Source: Heterobilharzia americana (lineage: Eukaryota > Platyhelminthes > Trematoda > Strigeidida > Schistosomatidae). From it: a stretch of DNA of 64,000 bases. Below the pieces are notes generated by a model, which was not told the origin of the DNA, made no database searches, and saw nothing but the letters and a program-made list of their open reading frames with translations. The stretch covers positions 92,218,708 to 92,282,707 of the forward strand of contig OX104127.1 of assembly GCA_944470555.2 (NCBI GenBank), in the 5' to 3' direction. Shown piece after piece: positions 34,825 through 47,034 of this stretch (positions are counted from its first letter, which is position 1; every line of letters begins with the position of its first letter). The translations under genes were made by a program, and so were the position numbers.

Positions 34825-35610
34825 GACGGAGATGATGAAGATACCCAACCAACAACAGCATCAACAACAAGCACCAATCACCATCAACGGGAGAAACCTA
34901 AAGCAACTTGTCTCTTTCACCTACCCAGGCAAGGCAGCATCGTTTCAACTACAGGCGGCGGCAGTACAGACGAGGATGTCAAAACCAGGAATGGAAAAGC
35001 AAAAACAAGCCTTCACGCATTAATCTGAAATCAGTGTGGAGATCTACTGAACTGCACTCAGCACAAAGAACAAGATCCGGATTTTCAACACTAATTCAGT
35101 CAAGTCAGTGCTTCTATGTCGTGGTTCAGAAACTTGGCGGCGCGTTACGAAAAGCACTTCCAACAAACTACATACATGCCCCATCAACAGCTGCCGCCTA
35201 CGCTCACTCGATACTGACACTGAAGATGAGATAGATGGATGGCCAGAATAATAAGAATAAGCAACAAGGAACTCACTCTAGTTGGTTGGTAACGAACCAA
35301 CCAACAATCCATCGTGCAACAAATACTCAGAAGAAGAAAGTGTAGATGGATCGGACTGGATATACATTGAGAAGACGGTTTGGAGACATCACGTGGCAGG
35401 CCAGGCCATCAAGTGGAATCCAAAGGGGAAACAATGAGTTGGACGTCCAAGACGAGGGTGACATGAAGATGGTGTGAGGAAGAAATGAAAGCTTATGGGC
35501 AGTCGCGGCGCCAGGTTCAACAGACTGCAGAGAGGAGAGTGCAATGGAGGCATGGTACTGAAGCTATGTTCCCTATGTTCTACTAGGAACCCAAGGGAAA
35601 AATGCTAATA
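34825..35610 (+). pseudogene. RTE-type LINE 3' fragment
   Basis: MKIPNQQQ, APITINGRNLKQLVSFTYPG, then in broken frames RINLKSVWRSTELHSAQRTR and ETWRRVTKSTSNKLHT-type sequence, a KWRWIGHTLRK-like region, and a 3' tail of AATAATAATAATAAT. Frameshifted and truncated at the 5' end. Confidence 0.8.
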
Positions 35611-36419
35611 ATAATAATAATAACTTCATATCATGTTTTTGAAGTTATATGAATAGCTTAAAGATACAATTAAAAGTGACAACAAGTGTCAACAGTTAGT
35701 GTCAGTTAGTAATAAAACGTACTTGGACTGTGAATCAGAAGCTAAAATAGTATAGTAAGGGTGAATGAAAGTCAGTCTTACATAATAAAAATATATAGAG
35801 ATAAAATCATGACTAGAGGTCAGAAGTGTTTGTTTTACTAAGACGGAGTTGAGAAGCAAGAATGTTACAGACAAGAAAGCAAGAAAGCTCTAAATCAATG
35901 GAGTCAGGTTGTAACATAGGGAATTGTTATAAATCGCAAAGAAGTTATTATTGAACAGGTCAGCAAGTTGTGATTATTTATTCATAATCTAAAAAATTGG
36001 ACACTGAATAAAATATCTTCAGTCAGTCGTACTACATGCTTCCATTGTTCATGCCTTACGATATACTTTCTGTCGCCCTACATTGACAGCCTTACAACCA
36101 CTATACTATGACATAGCCAATATTTTCAAAACAATTTACAAATGATGGAGAAAACTTTTAAGCACATAAGAAAGAGAAAAGAAGAAACATCAACAAAAAT
36201 GTTTAAATAAGAGTCTACAAAAAAAGACAACTTAAGTATGTTCTATGTTAGTTTTCACATAAGTAGACTACATGAATATACGGATCGAAAAGGCTCTAGC
36301 GACAGTTAGATGATGACGAGCTTATACATCACACAAAGGTACCAAAGAAAGAAATCATGCTAGGAGTGCAGTTGTGCCTGACGTCTACCGTTTTTGTTTT
36401 AAAATAAAATATGTAAACA
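35611..36419. other. No recognised feature
   Basis: Unassigned AT-rich sequence between the RTE and PLE fragments. Confidence 0.35.
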
Positions 36420-37610
36420 AACTGAAGAAGTTGCCATAGGATCACCAATATACCCCATCGTCGCAAACATATGTGTTTGATAGTTGGGAATGGAAGGCTC
36501 TTTAAACATTTAACCCTACTCCAATGGTATGCTTAGGTATATAGATAACATATTTACAGCACTGAAATCTGAACATATCAGTAGGTTCTTCACACATATA
36601 AATTCATCAGTGAACACAACCCAACTTATCCATGATATAAAAGTGATGAAGATGAGCTAGCAATGTTGGATTGTAAGATTAAACGAAAGCAAAATAAAAC
36701 TTTAGGGTTTTTGTCTGTAGGAAACCTTCCTTTTCGAATCACCACTTAGACTTCAAATCCTCCCACTGCATCTCAGTTAAAGTAGGGCTTAGTTAAATGC
36801 CTGAGTGATAGGTCGGAAAAGCTTACTAGTAGACCAGAAATTCTACGACAAGAAATTAAACACATCAAGATTACCTTGCGTCTCAATAACTACCCACCTA
36901 AATTTACAAATAAATCCATAAGAAATCGAGAGGAAAATATTAGTAGTAGTAGTAGTAATAATAATAATAGTTATTATACAGGTGTTATTAATAATAACTC
37001 TACTACTAATAGTAATAATTGTGACAGGAGGGACAGGGAATTTAAAGCGTCTGCTGTGTTACCATATAAATTAGGCAGCTCAGAAGTATTACGAATTCTC
37101 AATAAGTCTGGCTGGAATTAGAGTGGCATTTAAACCAATAAACTCGCTTAGAAACAAGCTTTGTAAGTTAAAAGATCTTATCGATACAATTAAGTAAAAT
37201 AATTTGGTTTACCAAATCCCTTGCAATGATTGCAAGGTCGAATACATAGGTCAAAGAAGTCGACCAGAGTTGATTAGAATAAAACAGCACAAAAGCTTAG
37301 CTAGCAGTGGGATACAGCGACAGGAAGAGATTGATAACCGTAACTTTGTTTATCGAATCCACACCAAATACAATAAAAGTGATTCTGCATCTATTTCATA
37401 TATTTTGGGAATTTTACCATCCCTACAAAGTAGGAGGGAGAATCAGAACTATATAAGGCATATCTCAAAATTGTTGACTTATCTGATAAGTTTATTGAGA
37501 ATAAATTTCGTCTGAGACGTTGTCCAGCAAGTTATACTATTTCATTGTATGACAATTCTAATGAACAATGGCTGTCACTTACTACCTAGTAGACGTAAAT
37601 AGCCCTAGAT
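36420..37610 (+). pseudogene. PLE RT and GIY-YIG, decayed
   Basis: Frames with stops give EVAIGSPIYPIVANICV (motif B), YIDNIF in place of the YVDDxF catalytic site, LGFLSVGNLPF, LVKCLSDRSEKLTSRPEILR, NNYPPKFTNKSIRNREENIS with a serine/asparagine microsatellite-like spacer, and from 37204 VYQIPCNDCKVEYIGQRSRP, the GIY-YIG core with a Cys pair. The ending RLRRCPASYTISLYDNSNEQ is characteristic of the element's C-terminus. Catalytic changes and stops make it inactive. Confidence 0.82.
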
Positions 37611-37639
37611 TTACTCAACCAAAAAAAAACCTATTTGAT

Positions 37640-38020
37640 AACATTTCATTTATGCAGACAGGAAATGAAAATTAGGAAATTGAATACTGTAAAGCCAAAA
37701 AGGAAAATTAATTATTGTCTTCATTGTAGTTTAGATAACATTTCCTTTATATTGAAACCACTGAAGAGTATTTCTTTGAGTTTTGTCATAAACAACCATA
37801 ATTTTTTGTGTGTACGTGTGTGTAACAAATTGGATATTGTTACAAAAATTTTGAGTAGATGGTTAAAGTGTGAATATATATATATGTTAATGAAATAGAC
37901 GATCTAAACCAATGAAATATATAGTCAAATACTTTTTTCCAAATAAATAATTTTTATTTCTTGATTATCATTTATGACGAAAACACCAGACAGAATGAAC
38001 AATTCGTAAATGATTAATAT
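37640..38020. other. No recognised feature
   Basis: AT-rich; the 87-codon plus ORF (37635-37898) is unassigned. Confidence 0.35.
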
Positions 38021-38023
38021 AAG

Positions 38024-38560
38024 AGTTAAAATTGGGCACTGTAATAAAATTTAATTCCATATTAAATTTGTTTATTTGATTTATTATGATTTGACTATCT
38101 AAGATAGCCGTAGTTTTGGTGGACTAGTATTTGTACTGGATGATGATTGAAGGTGAGATGAAAATCTGGACAGCGACCGGTTCCAGCCTTCAATCATCAC
38201 CCAGTATTTGATTTATAACACAAAATGATACAGTATTATCTACTTCATGAAGATGTTTCGAGCATAAATTACTACTGTTCATATTCATTTCAATGTAATT
38301 ACACTAATTTTGACCTCTGATTTTTATAGTCCTGTCACCTCATATAATTTCCTTTTATTGGTAGTAAAACTCTACATATCTCTGATATAGGTGTTGCGTC
38401 ATTCCTATTACATGTGCTGGATGTTGGCTGTTTCCATAAACGAAGATTCAGTAATCAATCTCTCTCTCTCGCCACTTAATTATATTAGACTTAAGTACAG
38501 TGGTTTCATCCAACCCCATTGTATGGTTGTGTGTTATTGCATGCATTCCAATAGCCGAGA
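38024..38560. repeat. Copy of the 27.26-27.73 kb block (SINE D part + foldback left arm)
   Basis: Direct repeat of the 27.3-kb block, about 500 bp, starting gggcactgt(a/g). It carries the family D fragment, here closed into a small hairpin (tactggatgatgattgaagg versus ccttcaatcatcacccagta), then the foldback left arm and loop. It stops near 38560 without a right arm. Confidence 0.8.
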
Positions 38561-38739
38561 CGTTTCTTCTACATTACTGATCTTATTCGAGTCTATCAGC
38601 CTACATTTACCGAGATTCCTTTATTCCGCTATCCTAATTTACCCCAACTGGCTAGTTTGACTCATTTACTTGACTTCACAGTCACTACAGAGAAGGAAGT
38701 TGATACATTAGATTATTTTGCTTAATTGCTTCTATCGAG

Positions 38740-39960
38740 TCCTTAAGCCAACTAACAAAGCTTATCTCTGAGTAAGTTTGTAGGTTTATATGCCACACTC
38801 ATTTCAGCTTTGTTGAGGAACCTACGTAAAGTTTCCCATGTACCTACCTTATAGGGTGACAATGGAGGCTGTGAACTCCTTTCTACTCGTGTTACTGCTA
38901 TGTTTTCTTTTCTCCTGTGTTCGTACGAATTTCTCAATCAACTGCGGAGGATAATTATTAACTATTAGTGCTTCTTTTACGTCTTTCAACTCTTTGTTTA
39001 GGTCCTTGCACTCACTAGTCAGTTTTCTAGCTCTGTCACTTGGACATTTGACTAAGCCTACATTAACTGACATTCGATAAGATGACTTGAAGTCTAGATA
39101 CTCGTTAGAATGTGTAGGTTCCCTGTAGATGGTAGTATCTAAACCACCATCTGTCCTTCCTGTAATCCAACACAGGTAATTCCCCTTGTTTATTTTCTAT
39201 CTCGTAAGTGAATTGCATTGCTCCTACTACTGAGTCTATATGTGAGAAAATTGTCTATGTGTTTCAATTTCAACACAGTAAATGTGTCATCCACATATCA
39301 CCACCATATCTCAAGTGCAGGACTAAACGTTTGTAAAGCCATATTTTCCCAACTGCTACGATTGGGGATATTGGCGATTACAATGCTACTCTTTCTTTCT
39401 GCCTGTATATTTTGTCTTGGAACTTGAAGACTGTACGTCTAATACGATCTCATCAACCGATATCTTAGTTCTATAAGTAGGTTCTGAGTCAATATTTAGT
39501 TGATTTCTGACTGCTTCTATTGCTATATTTGATTGGTATTTAAGTATAAAAAGTTGTTCCATCAAAACTAACCATTTCCTCACCCTCTTCTATATGTAAG
39601 TCATTTAGTCTTAGTTTTAACTCGTAAGAGTTTACTAGTTTGGAATTTGAACGGTTTCTAATAGGACATAACATCGTTGCCAAGTACTTTTCTAGTTCAT
39701 ATGGTGGGATATTTCTGAAGTCGACTATGGGTCTTATGGGACAACCGAGTCTATGAATATTAATAGTGCCATAAGTTCTGTCAGGATTATTAATTTTAGG
39801 CATTAAATTAAACCAACTAGAATCACCATGAGGTAGCTTTATTTGGTGTATCAAATCAGCTGTAGATTTCTTAACTTTATTCATGGCCGTGTCCAAAGGT
39901 TAATTCATCTCTTCATATGGTCCTGTTCAAATATGTTCGTCAATTTTGTTATCGCGAATT
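38740..39960 (-). pseudogene. PLE RT, N-terminal and palm regions, decayed
   Basis: Minus strand, from 39.96 kb downward: MNKVKKSTADLIHQIK, LGCPIRPIVDFRNIPPYELE (the conserved finger RPIV motif), then SYELKLRLNDLHIEEGEEMV and SFDGTTFYT (motif A, usually SFDV), further on weak motif B/C, then GLVKCPSDRARKLTSECKDL, NNYPPQLIEKFVRTQEKRKH and VAYKPTNLLRDKL. Frameshifts and stops throughout. Same broad lineage as the 36.4-kb element. Sense to YPEL. Confidence 0.82.
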
Positions 39961-40784
39961 GCACCGTCCACATCGATATTACTCACAACTGAGTAGTTTC
40001 CCTCCTTCTAAACTATGATGTCAACAGATCACTTTGATCTGACTAGCGAAATCTTCAAATCAACTTGAGTGGTTTCTGGCTACTCGTGCTATGCCATAAT
40101 ATTTTAAGCATCAGATCCCCGTGAGTAGTTTACCTATAAACACTAAACAGCTTGCCTATGGAGGAAGAACTGAATTGAGGTCGGCAAAAAAGCTGACAAT
40201 TAGTTATCCCTAGTAAAATTATGATCAACCCTACTGATAAAAGTGTCTACCAGTAGTATATAATAAAATATCGAGAAACATAAAAAGAGATATCAACAAA
40301 CTGGGACAGATTCTGGAGGGAAGATGATGGTGTCGATGAGAAATATAGAGGGCCTGAACACTACTCAACGCGATGCGATTTAGAAGGATATTTTCAAATG
40401 TGATTATACGTTGTTAAGTTCGATATCCCAATCCGTAGTGATTGTAGTTTCTAAAATTCTCTCTTCACAATGGTGGTTTCATTGTCAGAAAGTCCAAAGG
40501 AAGTTAAAAAATAGTTTTAGTTAAAATTTATGCTGAAGGAAAGCTGATTATCCGTTGTTCATTACTTTACACCTTACAGTCAACACGGACCTTTCTCAGG
40601 TTACATCCCATAGAACATACCAATTCAAATTTACTTGAAAAAGTGACTTATGACGAATCTACAATTCAAACAAGTGAATTCTTTCAATACTCTAGTTACC
40701 TGGCACCTGAAAGACACAAGATACCAATTAATTACGATAAAATCCTATAGGAAAGCTGACTAACCTAAAATAGTTAAACCTTCA
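39961..40784. other. No recognised feature
   Basis: Unassigned intronic sequence. Confidence 0.35.
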
Positions 40785-40788
40785 TCAC

Positions 40789-40852
40789 CTGACGAGTCCC
40801 AAGTAGGACGAAACGTGAGTCCTGGGTTCCCCTGCTAGTCACCAAGATCTAT
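40789..40852 (+). repeat. Sm-alpha-like SINE fragment beginning at the hammerhead core
   Basis: The family sequence starts exactly at CTGACGA (40789-40795) and runs through stem II GTCC/GGAC, GAAA (40810-40813), GTC (40819-40821) and the 3' part ending near tcaccaagatct. All conserved core blocks are present, but the stem I 5' strand is not family sequence and does not pair. Confidence 0.75.
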
Positions 40853-41324
40853 ATAACTTCATCAGTTTTATCGAGGCCACGATCGATTAGATGCGTAATG
40901 TCTAGTTTCTGTGCTTATTGAAAAAAACCATCGCTTCTCTACTTTCGCCTAACCTTACTCTAAACTCTCCCAGTTTATTCTTTCAGGAAGCCTAGTTAAA
41001 CTCTCTTTTTACTTTATACTACATTTCAAATTTGGGGAATTAAGTTCACATTTCACTACAAAATTACAACTAACTGGTTTATTTTTACTATTTAGATAAT
41101 CATTTATTCCAATTCCCAAAACGATGTGTTGTTACTTCTACCGATTTTTCAAAATTTCTGGTTGAATTACAGATATATATCTAGTAGGTATTAAACCTGT
41201 GGTATACCGGTATTCCAACGAACAGCCTCTGAATTACAAGCTCAATATCAATTCGTCTGCAGAACTCAACTGTTAACCAACTGTTGAATTACTTCATATA
41301 ATGAAGAATGGACACTAGGTGACT

Positions 41325-42345
41325 GAACGTACATGGAGAAGGAGTCAAACAACCAACTACCATTCCTAGATGTTCTGGTCAATAGAACAAATACGGGGAA
41401 GCTGGAAACCCAAGTGGACAAGAAGCCAACACACACTGATCAAATACTCAACGACAATAGCAACAACCCAACAACCCACAAAATCAGTTGCGTGTACACT
41501 CCATTCGAAAGAGTGAGAACACACTGCAACACAACAACTTCACAGAGAAACGAAGAAAATTACTTGATGTCCACTCTAAAGAACAACGGCTACCCAAGGA
41601 ACTACATCAGAATATGCCTATCCCATACATCATCAACTACAAAGTCATCAACAGAAATCAATAAACGCATCATCCTACCAAACATAAAGAATATACCAGA
41701 AATCACGACAAGATTACTGAGTACACTTGGTGGAATTGGTGTAGCTCATAAACTAACAAATTTCCTCCAAACACTATTATGCAGACCAAAGCATGCAACA
41801 ACCAAAGAAGACAAACCAAATATCATTTACAAAATCAACTGTAATAACTGTAGTCAACACTACATTGGACAAAGTGGTCACCCTCTTCGCCTTCGTTCGT
41901 CTACATGAACACCAGTTGGCCATTAAACGTCACAAAATTTCGTCACTCATTTCAATGCACGTGGATAACAACTATGGACATGAATTCGATTTCGACAATG
42001 TAGAAATTTTGGAGAGAGGAAACACAAAGAGAATATTACAGAATTCCTAAAACTTGGCATTCACTTCAGTCAGTCAGCAATCAACAGATATATAGACGTA
42101 GACCCAATCTATCAACCAATAAGAAAAATGATGAATGACAGAAAGGCCAGAGGTCAGGCATCCAACAGGAAAATCTATACAGTCAATGACAGAACACTCA
42201 AAGGAAACAACCAATCACAGACCACTTCGTCAAGGCAAGCTACTAAATCACTCACGGAGAGATATTGACGGTCACTTCATACTGAAGTTAGTGTTGATGA
42301 TGTCGTCTAGAAAGACGATGTAAGCTCCACAATTAAACAATCCAA
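41325..42345 (+). pseudogene. PLE-B: RT C-terminus, GIY-YIG and 3' end
   Basis: A 191-codon open stretch (41333-41908) reads NQLPFLDVLVNRT (motif D), KKPTHTDQIL (motif E), thumb-like YLMSTLKNNGYPRNYIRICL, and then NIIYKINCNNCSQHYIGQSG, the GIY-YIG core with paired Cys. A frameshift near 41896 moves to HEHQLAIKRHKISSLISMHV and DFDNVEILERG; a second leads to INRYIDVDPIYQPIRKM. The 3' end carries a conserved hairpin (near 42295-42320) also found alone at 57.24 kb. 5'-truncated; different from the 8-kb PLE family. Confidence 0.85.
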
Positions 42346-42809
42346 CTCTGAGAATACAATACAACCAAGACCATACACCTGAGCTACAAATATTCTCCAC
42401 TATTTCAAAATCTGGTTAGCAGTTAATAATTATAACTCAGTTGGTTGAGAGTTTGGTCGTTGGTTCGCCTCTTATTGCATATAACTTAAATTTTATTATG
42501 GCTCCATTTATTATTCTTGACTAAGATCAGTATGTCAGAATAACGCTGTCTCAAATAGCATAATTAACACATGTGCTAGTGAAATTCTCAGGATATCATC
42601 TAACAGGTTTTCAAAGTTTTATAGATTTCTATCTTAGTCAGTGAATAATTCCTTCTAAGGAGGACTGAATTAGGCTAAATTCATTTTATAATTTATGATC
42701 TAGACATTCCAAGTTGTACGTAATTGACAAGAAAACAATACAATTACCATCAAACTGTTTCGTCTTGTTTGAAGATTAGTAGGGATTGACTGACTTTAAG
42801 ATAATTTTC
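42346..42809. other. No recognised feature
   Basis: Unassigned AT-rich sequence after the PLE 3' end. Confidence 0.3.
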
Positions 42810-43110
42810 ATCGCAGACTGATATCAATTGGAAAACCGTTGGAAACCTGTGGGCAGTTAACAAAAGTTTCGTCCTAGTATGCGACTCCTCAGCAGTGCAT
42901 ATACCCAATCTCGTCGAGATTCAAAAAAAAGACCGTCAGGTCTCGAAAACGGCAAATTACCCCTTAGCCACTGGAGTGAATTGCAATGGTTCACATTTTC
43001 CTGCTTCTAATAATTCGCGATATAGAGCAACTACCATCCAATACCATCGACGAATATTTGTCCTCACATCCCACTTAGTTGACACCACAGTCATGACTTC
43101 TCACTAGAAC
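42810..43110 (-). repeat. Hammerhead-bearing SINE family B
   Basis: Near full-length. Minus strand: GCACTG, CTGAGGA, stem II GTC/GAC around catactag, GAAAC, a tiny stem III and GTT triplet; the stem I 3' side (aactgc) no longer pairs with gcactg. The tRNA-like head is damaged. Confidence 0.75.
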
Positions 43111-43271
43111 CAACCTCATACAGGAAAATGCAAGTATCAAATCAAATCCAACGGTTATTGAACTGTTGGCTGCCTATTTTCAGGGTATTTATAACTTGTA
43201 CATTCTCTATGAACTGATAGACTTCAAACAATCTTAACCAGTAATGTCTAGTAAATAAGCCAAAATCATGA

Positions 43272-43418
43272 GTGATTTTAAAGCCCACCCTAACAACTGC
43301 TGAAATAACCAATCGGGTTACTGTACTCTGGCTAGAAAGGAAGCTTTTTATAAAATGCAGAGAAGTAAGTGGTTATCACGGCAGTTGCTAAGGTGGCCCC
43401 AAAATCACTTTACCAACC
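43272..43418. mobile_element. Palindromic MITE
   Basis: Left gtgattttaaagcccaccct and right aggtggccccaaaatcact are inverted; inner AACCAAT and GGTTAT pairs match other copies. Confidence 0.7.
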
Positions 43419-44057
43419 AGACAAATTTACCAGTAATGAGTTGCTCATAGTAATTTTATTACATCTCCAGTGTCTTATACATTCAGCAAATTTCGGAACT
43501 GTATACTTAAGTGTATGATGCATTTATTATTACTCTGGATAAGATCTAGTTAAACTGGAATTCGGACATATTCAGTGACACCGTTCAACCAAGCGTAGTT
43601 TTTTGTTAAGCCTTTGTCCACAAATTAGTCAATACCATCTGGTTACTATTTTTAGTGTCCATTAGTCTTGTAGTTTATTTTTTTACAATGTTGTCTACTT
43701 TCCCAAAAGTGATTTAATTAACATACACTGAAGTGATCCAACACACGTGGTAATTGTAAAAGTCACCTTAGAGAACACATGAAACACAGATATGTAACTT
43801 GTACTAACCTTAACGTACTGTTCATAAGGACTGATATTTACGACAAGTCAACTTAAATAACAAACTAACTGTTATACTTTGTCTAGACAGTTGATTTTTC
43901 ATTCAAGGTATACATAGATAGCCAGAGCCATTATAAAAGACTACTACTGCCACAAATATGGTAAATACCTATATCTGAGTAGATCAAGTCTTTGAGATAC
44001 AATGAGAACGATTTGTATTGTGTAACAGTTTTTTAAAAAGCTCATGTCATTAAAAGG

Positions 44058-44515
44058 AGTGACTTTAAATGTCACCCCAGCAACTGCTGAGATAACCAAT
44101 CATGTTTCTTCATTTTGAAAATAACTGCCCTCATAGACGAAATATTTAAAGGTGATTGGCTATTTCAGTAATTACAAGCGTCGCGTTAAAAATCACAATG
44201 ACTTTAAAGGCCACCCTAGCCATAACAGAAATAACCAATTAGACATATCTATTTGATGAAAATCTGTCTTTCCAGTGGAAATAGAGAAACCTAATTGGTT
44301 ATTTTGATCGTCGCTAAGGTGGCCTTTAAAGTTACCCTTAGATCACACCGTTGAAAGTGTGCAGTCCTACCGATTGATACTTGCTATCGGCGAACCTAAC
44401 AACTGCTCAAATAACCAATTAGGCATTTTAATTTTTCGAAAAACTACTTATCCAGTCAAAACACAAACATCACTGGTCACTTCAGTACTTCTTAGGGCGG
44501 TCTATGAAGTCACGC
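44058..44515. mobile_element. Cluster of three palindromic MITEs
   Basis: Three adjacent copies at about 44058-44195, 44198-44340 and 44385-44515. The middle one is best: tgactttaaaggccacccta at the left and taaggtggcctttaaagtta at the right, with AACCAATTAG inverted to CTAATTGGTT inside. Size about 140 bp and no ORF, typical of a miniature inverted-repeat element. Confidence 0.8.
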
Positions 44516-44817
44516 CTTCGATCAAGGCTTGGTAGATACATGGATCAGTAACCCCAGAAGTCAACTCAAGCAAAAAGTTAGATGTTCAACAAGGATGGTA
44601 CCACTTTGTCGTTACTGTTTAAATTCGTAGTGAAATATGCATAATCAATCGATTTTGTGGAGTTAGTTTTACCTTTGAATAGTTACCGTTAAGTACTAAC
44701 TCAGTTGAACATTGAATGCCTAATACAGACTTTCCAGTATAGCACATTCATGTGATACTTTATTGGTTATCTAATAAAACCTAAACAAGAGCTCAGGTGT
44801 GAGAATTCGACATAAAT

Positions 44818-44941
<124 letters not shown>

Positions 44942-45359
44942 CCGAAAAGTTGCTTATTTCAGTGAGCTAATAGTCATTACCAACTCTGTTGGCATTACAC
45001 TAACTAAAGATATATGTGATTATTTTGGTCACACGCATTGATTACAGCTTCCATTGTTATCAACATGTGAGTAGCAGTGAAAATCACTGAGTAGCATATG
45101 CATATAGTGAATAAAATGAGTAGAATTTTCTGTATTAGACCTGTTTACCTAACTTGCCATGCAGTGACAAAGTATTGTTTACGAGTTAACGTTTTTTGTA
45201 TACCGTACTGTCTTCAATTTCATCAAGGTAGTTAATATTTACTTTTCATAGTCCTAATACTTCGCATTCTTCGATTTCAATAACAACAAAATTCTGTCTC
45301 ACTAGATGGGTTGTATTGATATAAACTTAACTACGTTTCTATGCTTTCACAGACGAAAC

Positions 45360-46345
45360 CATCGTAAAACCTTGTATACATGTGCATAGGCTAAAGTTCT
45401 CACACTTCGCAGTAGTATACAAAGAACAGGTGGATAGAAAAGGAGTGATATCAACGAAGACAAAGTTTTGTGAGAGAAAAAACAATTAGAAGCTTTAGAA
45501 GATGTCGAGGAATGAATACATCAGTGCCATTGCATCCGACTTTCAGCCATGTCACTAAGAGTTATAAAACGTTGATGTATTTCGTCTTGGGGACCCCAGC
45601 CAGGTAGTCTACATCTTCCCACATGGTTCACACCAACAACTAGGGACTTCATCGACTGGTGTGATGTATTAGTCCCACCACCTTGAATCTTTCTCTAACC
45701 AGACCCAGCTTCCCGTAGTATGACGCACTGAGGAAGACAGTGGCTCAGCACGCCCAGTATATGTCCAAACCATCTCAGCTGACTGAGGTTCATAACCTCA
45801 TCAATCGACTTGCCTATCTTGGCAAGTATCCTCTTTCTGACTTCAACATAGCTCATAAAGTGATTCTATCAAACACGAGCAATGCAATGAAGACATCTGT
45901 GATCAAAAGCCTATAATTGCTTCATATCATCTACTTTCAACAGTCATGTCTCACAGGTATACAAGAAGATAGAACGCACTCCTGTGCAGTATACTCATCC
46001 TTTGATAGATAGTCGGTTAAATCGCCAGTTGGTACCACAGATGAGGCAAGTTGGCAAATGTCAAACGGGACTTCTGTATCTCAGCTAGGATTTCGTCAGT
46101 AATCCAAGTAATTGAAATAGTCGACACATTCCACTACTTCACTCCCTATCATTAAACTAGAAGTATTTGCAGACTAGTCCCGGAGCATCATCTTACATTT
46201 GACAAGTGCAAGATACATGTCAAAAATGCATCGATTTCTGCCCTACGGGCTTAGAAAACCCTGTATTTTGACAGCGTTTTCATCTACCAGGACAATATCG
46301 TTTGCATACTTCATTCAAGTCAATCAGACCTAAAGCAAATCTACT
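45360..46345 (-). pseudogene. LINE-X RT palm to C-terminus, decayed
   Basis: On the minus strand from 46.34 kb down: YANDIVLVDENAV (RT YADD site with Asp to Asn), FDMYLALVKCKMMLRD, EVVECVDYFNYL, LSSCIPVRHDC-like connector, RLMRL and a GLDIYWAC region corresponding to WLGHVLRM, then the C-terminal KTKYINVL stretch. Many stops and frameshifts. Longest LINE-X copy here. Confidence 0.75.
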
Positions 46346-47034
46346 ATTTTTGCCCACTAACTTAATCCTATAGTATTTAATAAATTAAATTATCATGTTT
46401 CATTGGGTCAATAAGATTCTTAAACCGAGTTAATCAGTATATTTGATGAATGCCATCGATCAAGTTTTAACCTGGTTAAAAATCCTATGCAGCGTTTCTA
46501 ATGTTCCTTTTTGTTAAATGAAAGTAAACACTATGCAGCATACCTTGAAGTCCATCTTCGTTATGTTGAAATTATTATTGTTCACAGTGTTTTTGCATGC
46601 GTGTCTATAAATTTCTGAATAAACTACGGATATACTTGTACTCTAATGTTTTAGTGTTTTCATGAAAACAATAAACCAGCAAACATTAATGACCATCAAA
46701 CAATCGCCTACTAAATTAGGATCTAATGTAGCATAAATAACTGGTTAATTCGGTTCTTTAAATCAACATTAGGAAATTTAAAAGCCTACTAACAACTTGC
46801 ACTAGAGAATATTGAAGATTGGTTTATTCAATCCGCATCCATAAAGATAAAGAGGGGAAAACATGTCAAGATTTACTGCGTGTTTCACTAGAAGAGCAGA
46901 AAACCAGTGATCAATTGTTTCAGCAAAGAGAATAAATATTTGTAAAAAAATCAAACAACGCACATATCACTCCATGAAAGTGAGGCCCATACTATGAATA
47001 TTCAAAAACAAAAACCAATTCAACTAAATTATTA
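46346..47034. other. No recognised feature
   Basis: Unassigned AT-rich intronic sequence. Confidence 0.35.

Noticed and set aside
42285..42330. Active hammerhead in the 41.3-kb PLE 3' end
   Set aside because: The GAAA block reads GTAA here and an extra base precedes stem II, so this copy cannot be a standard hammerhead.
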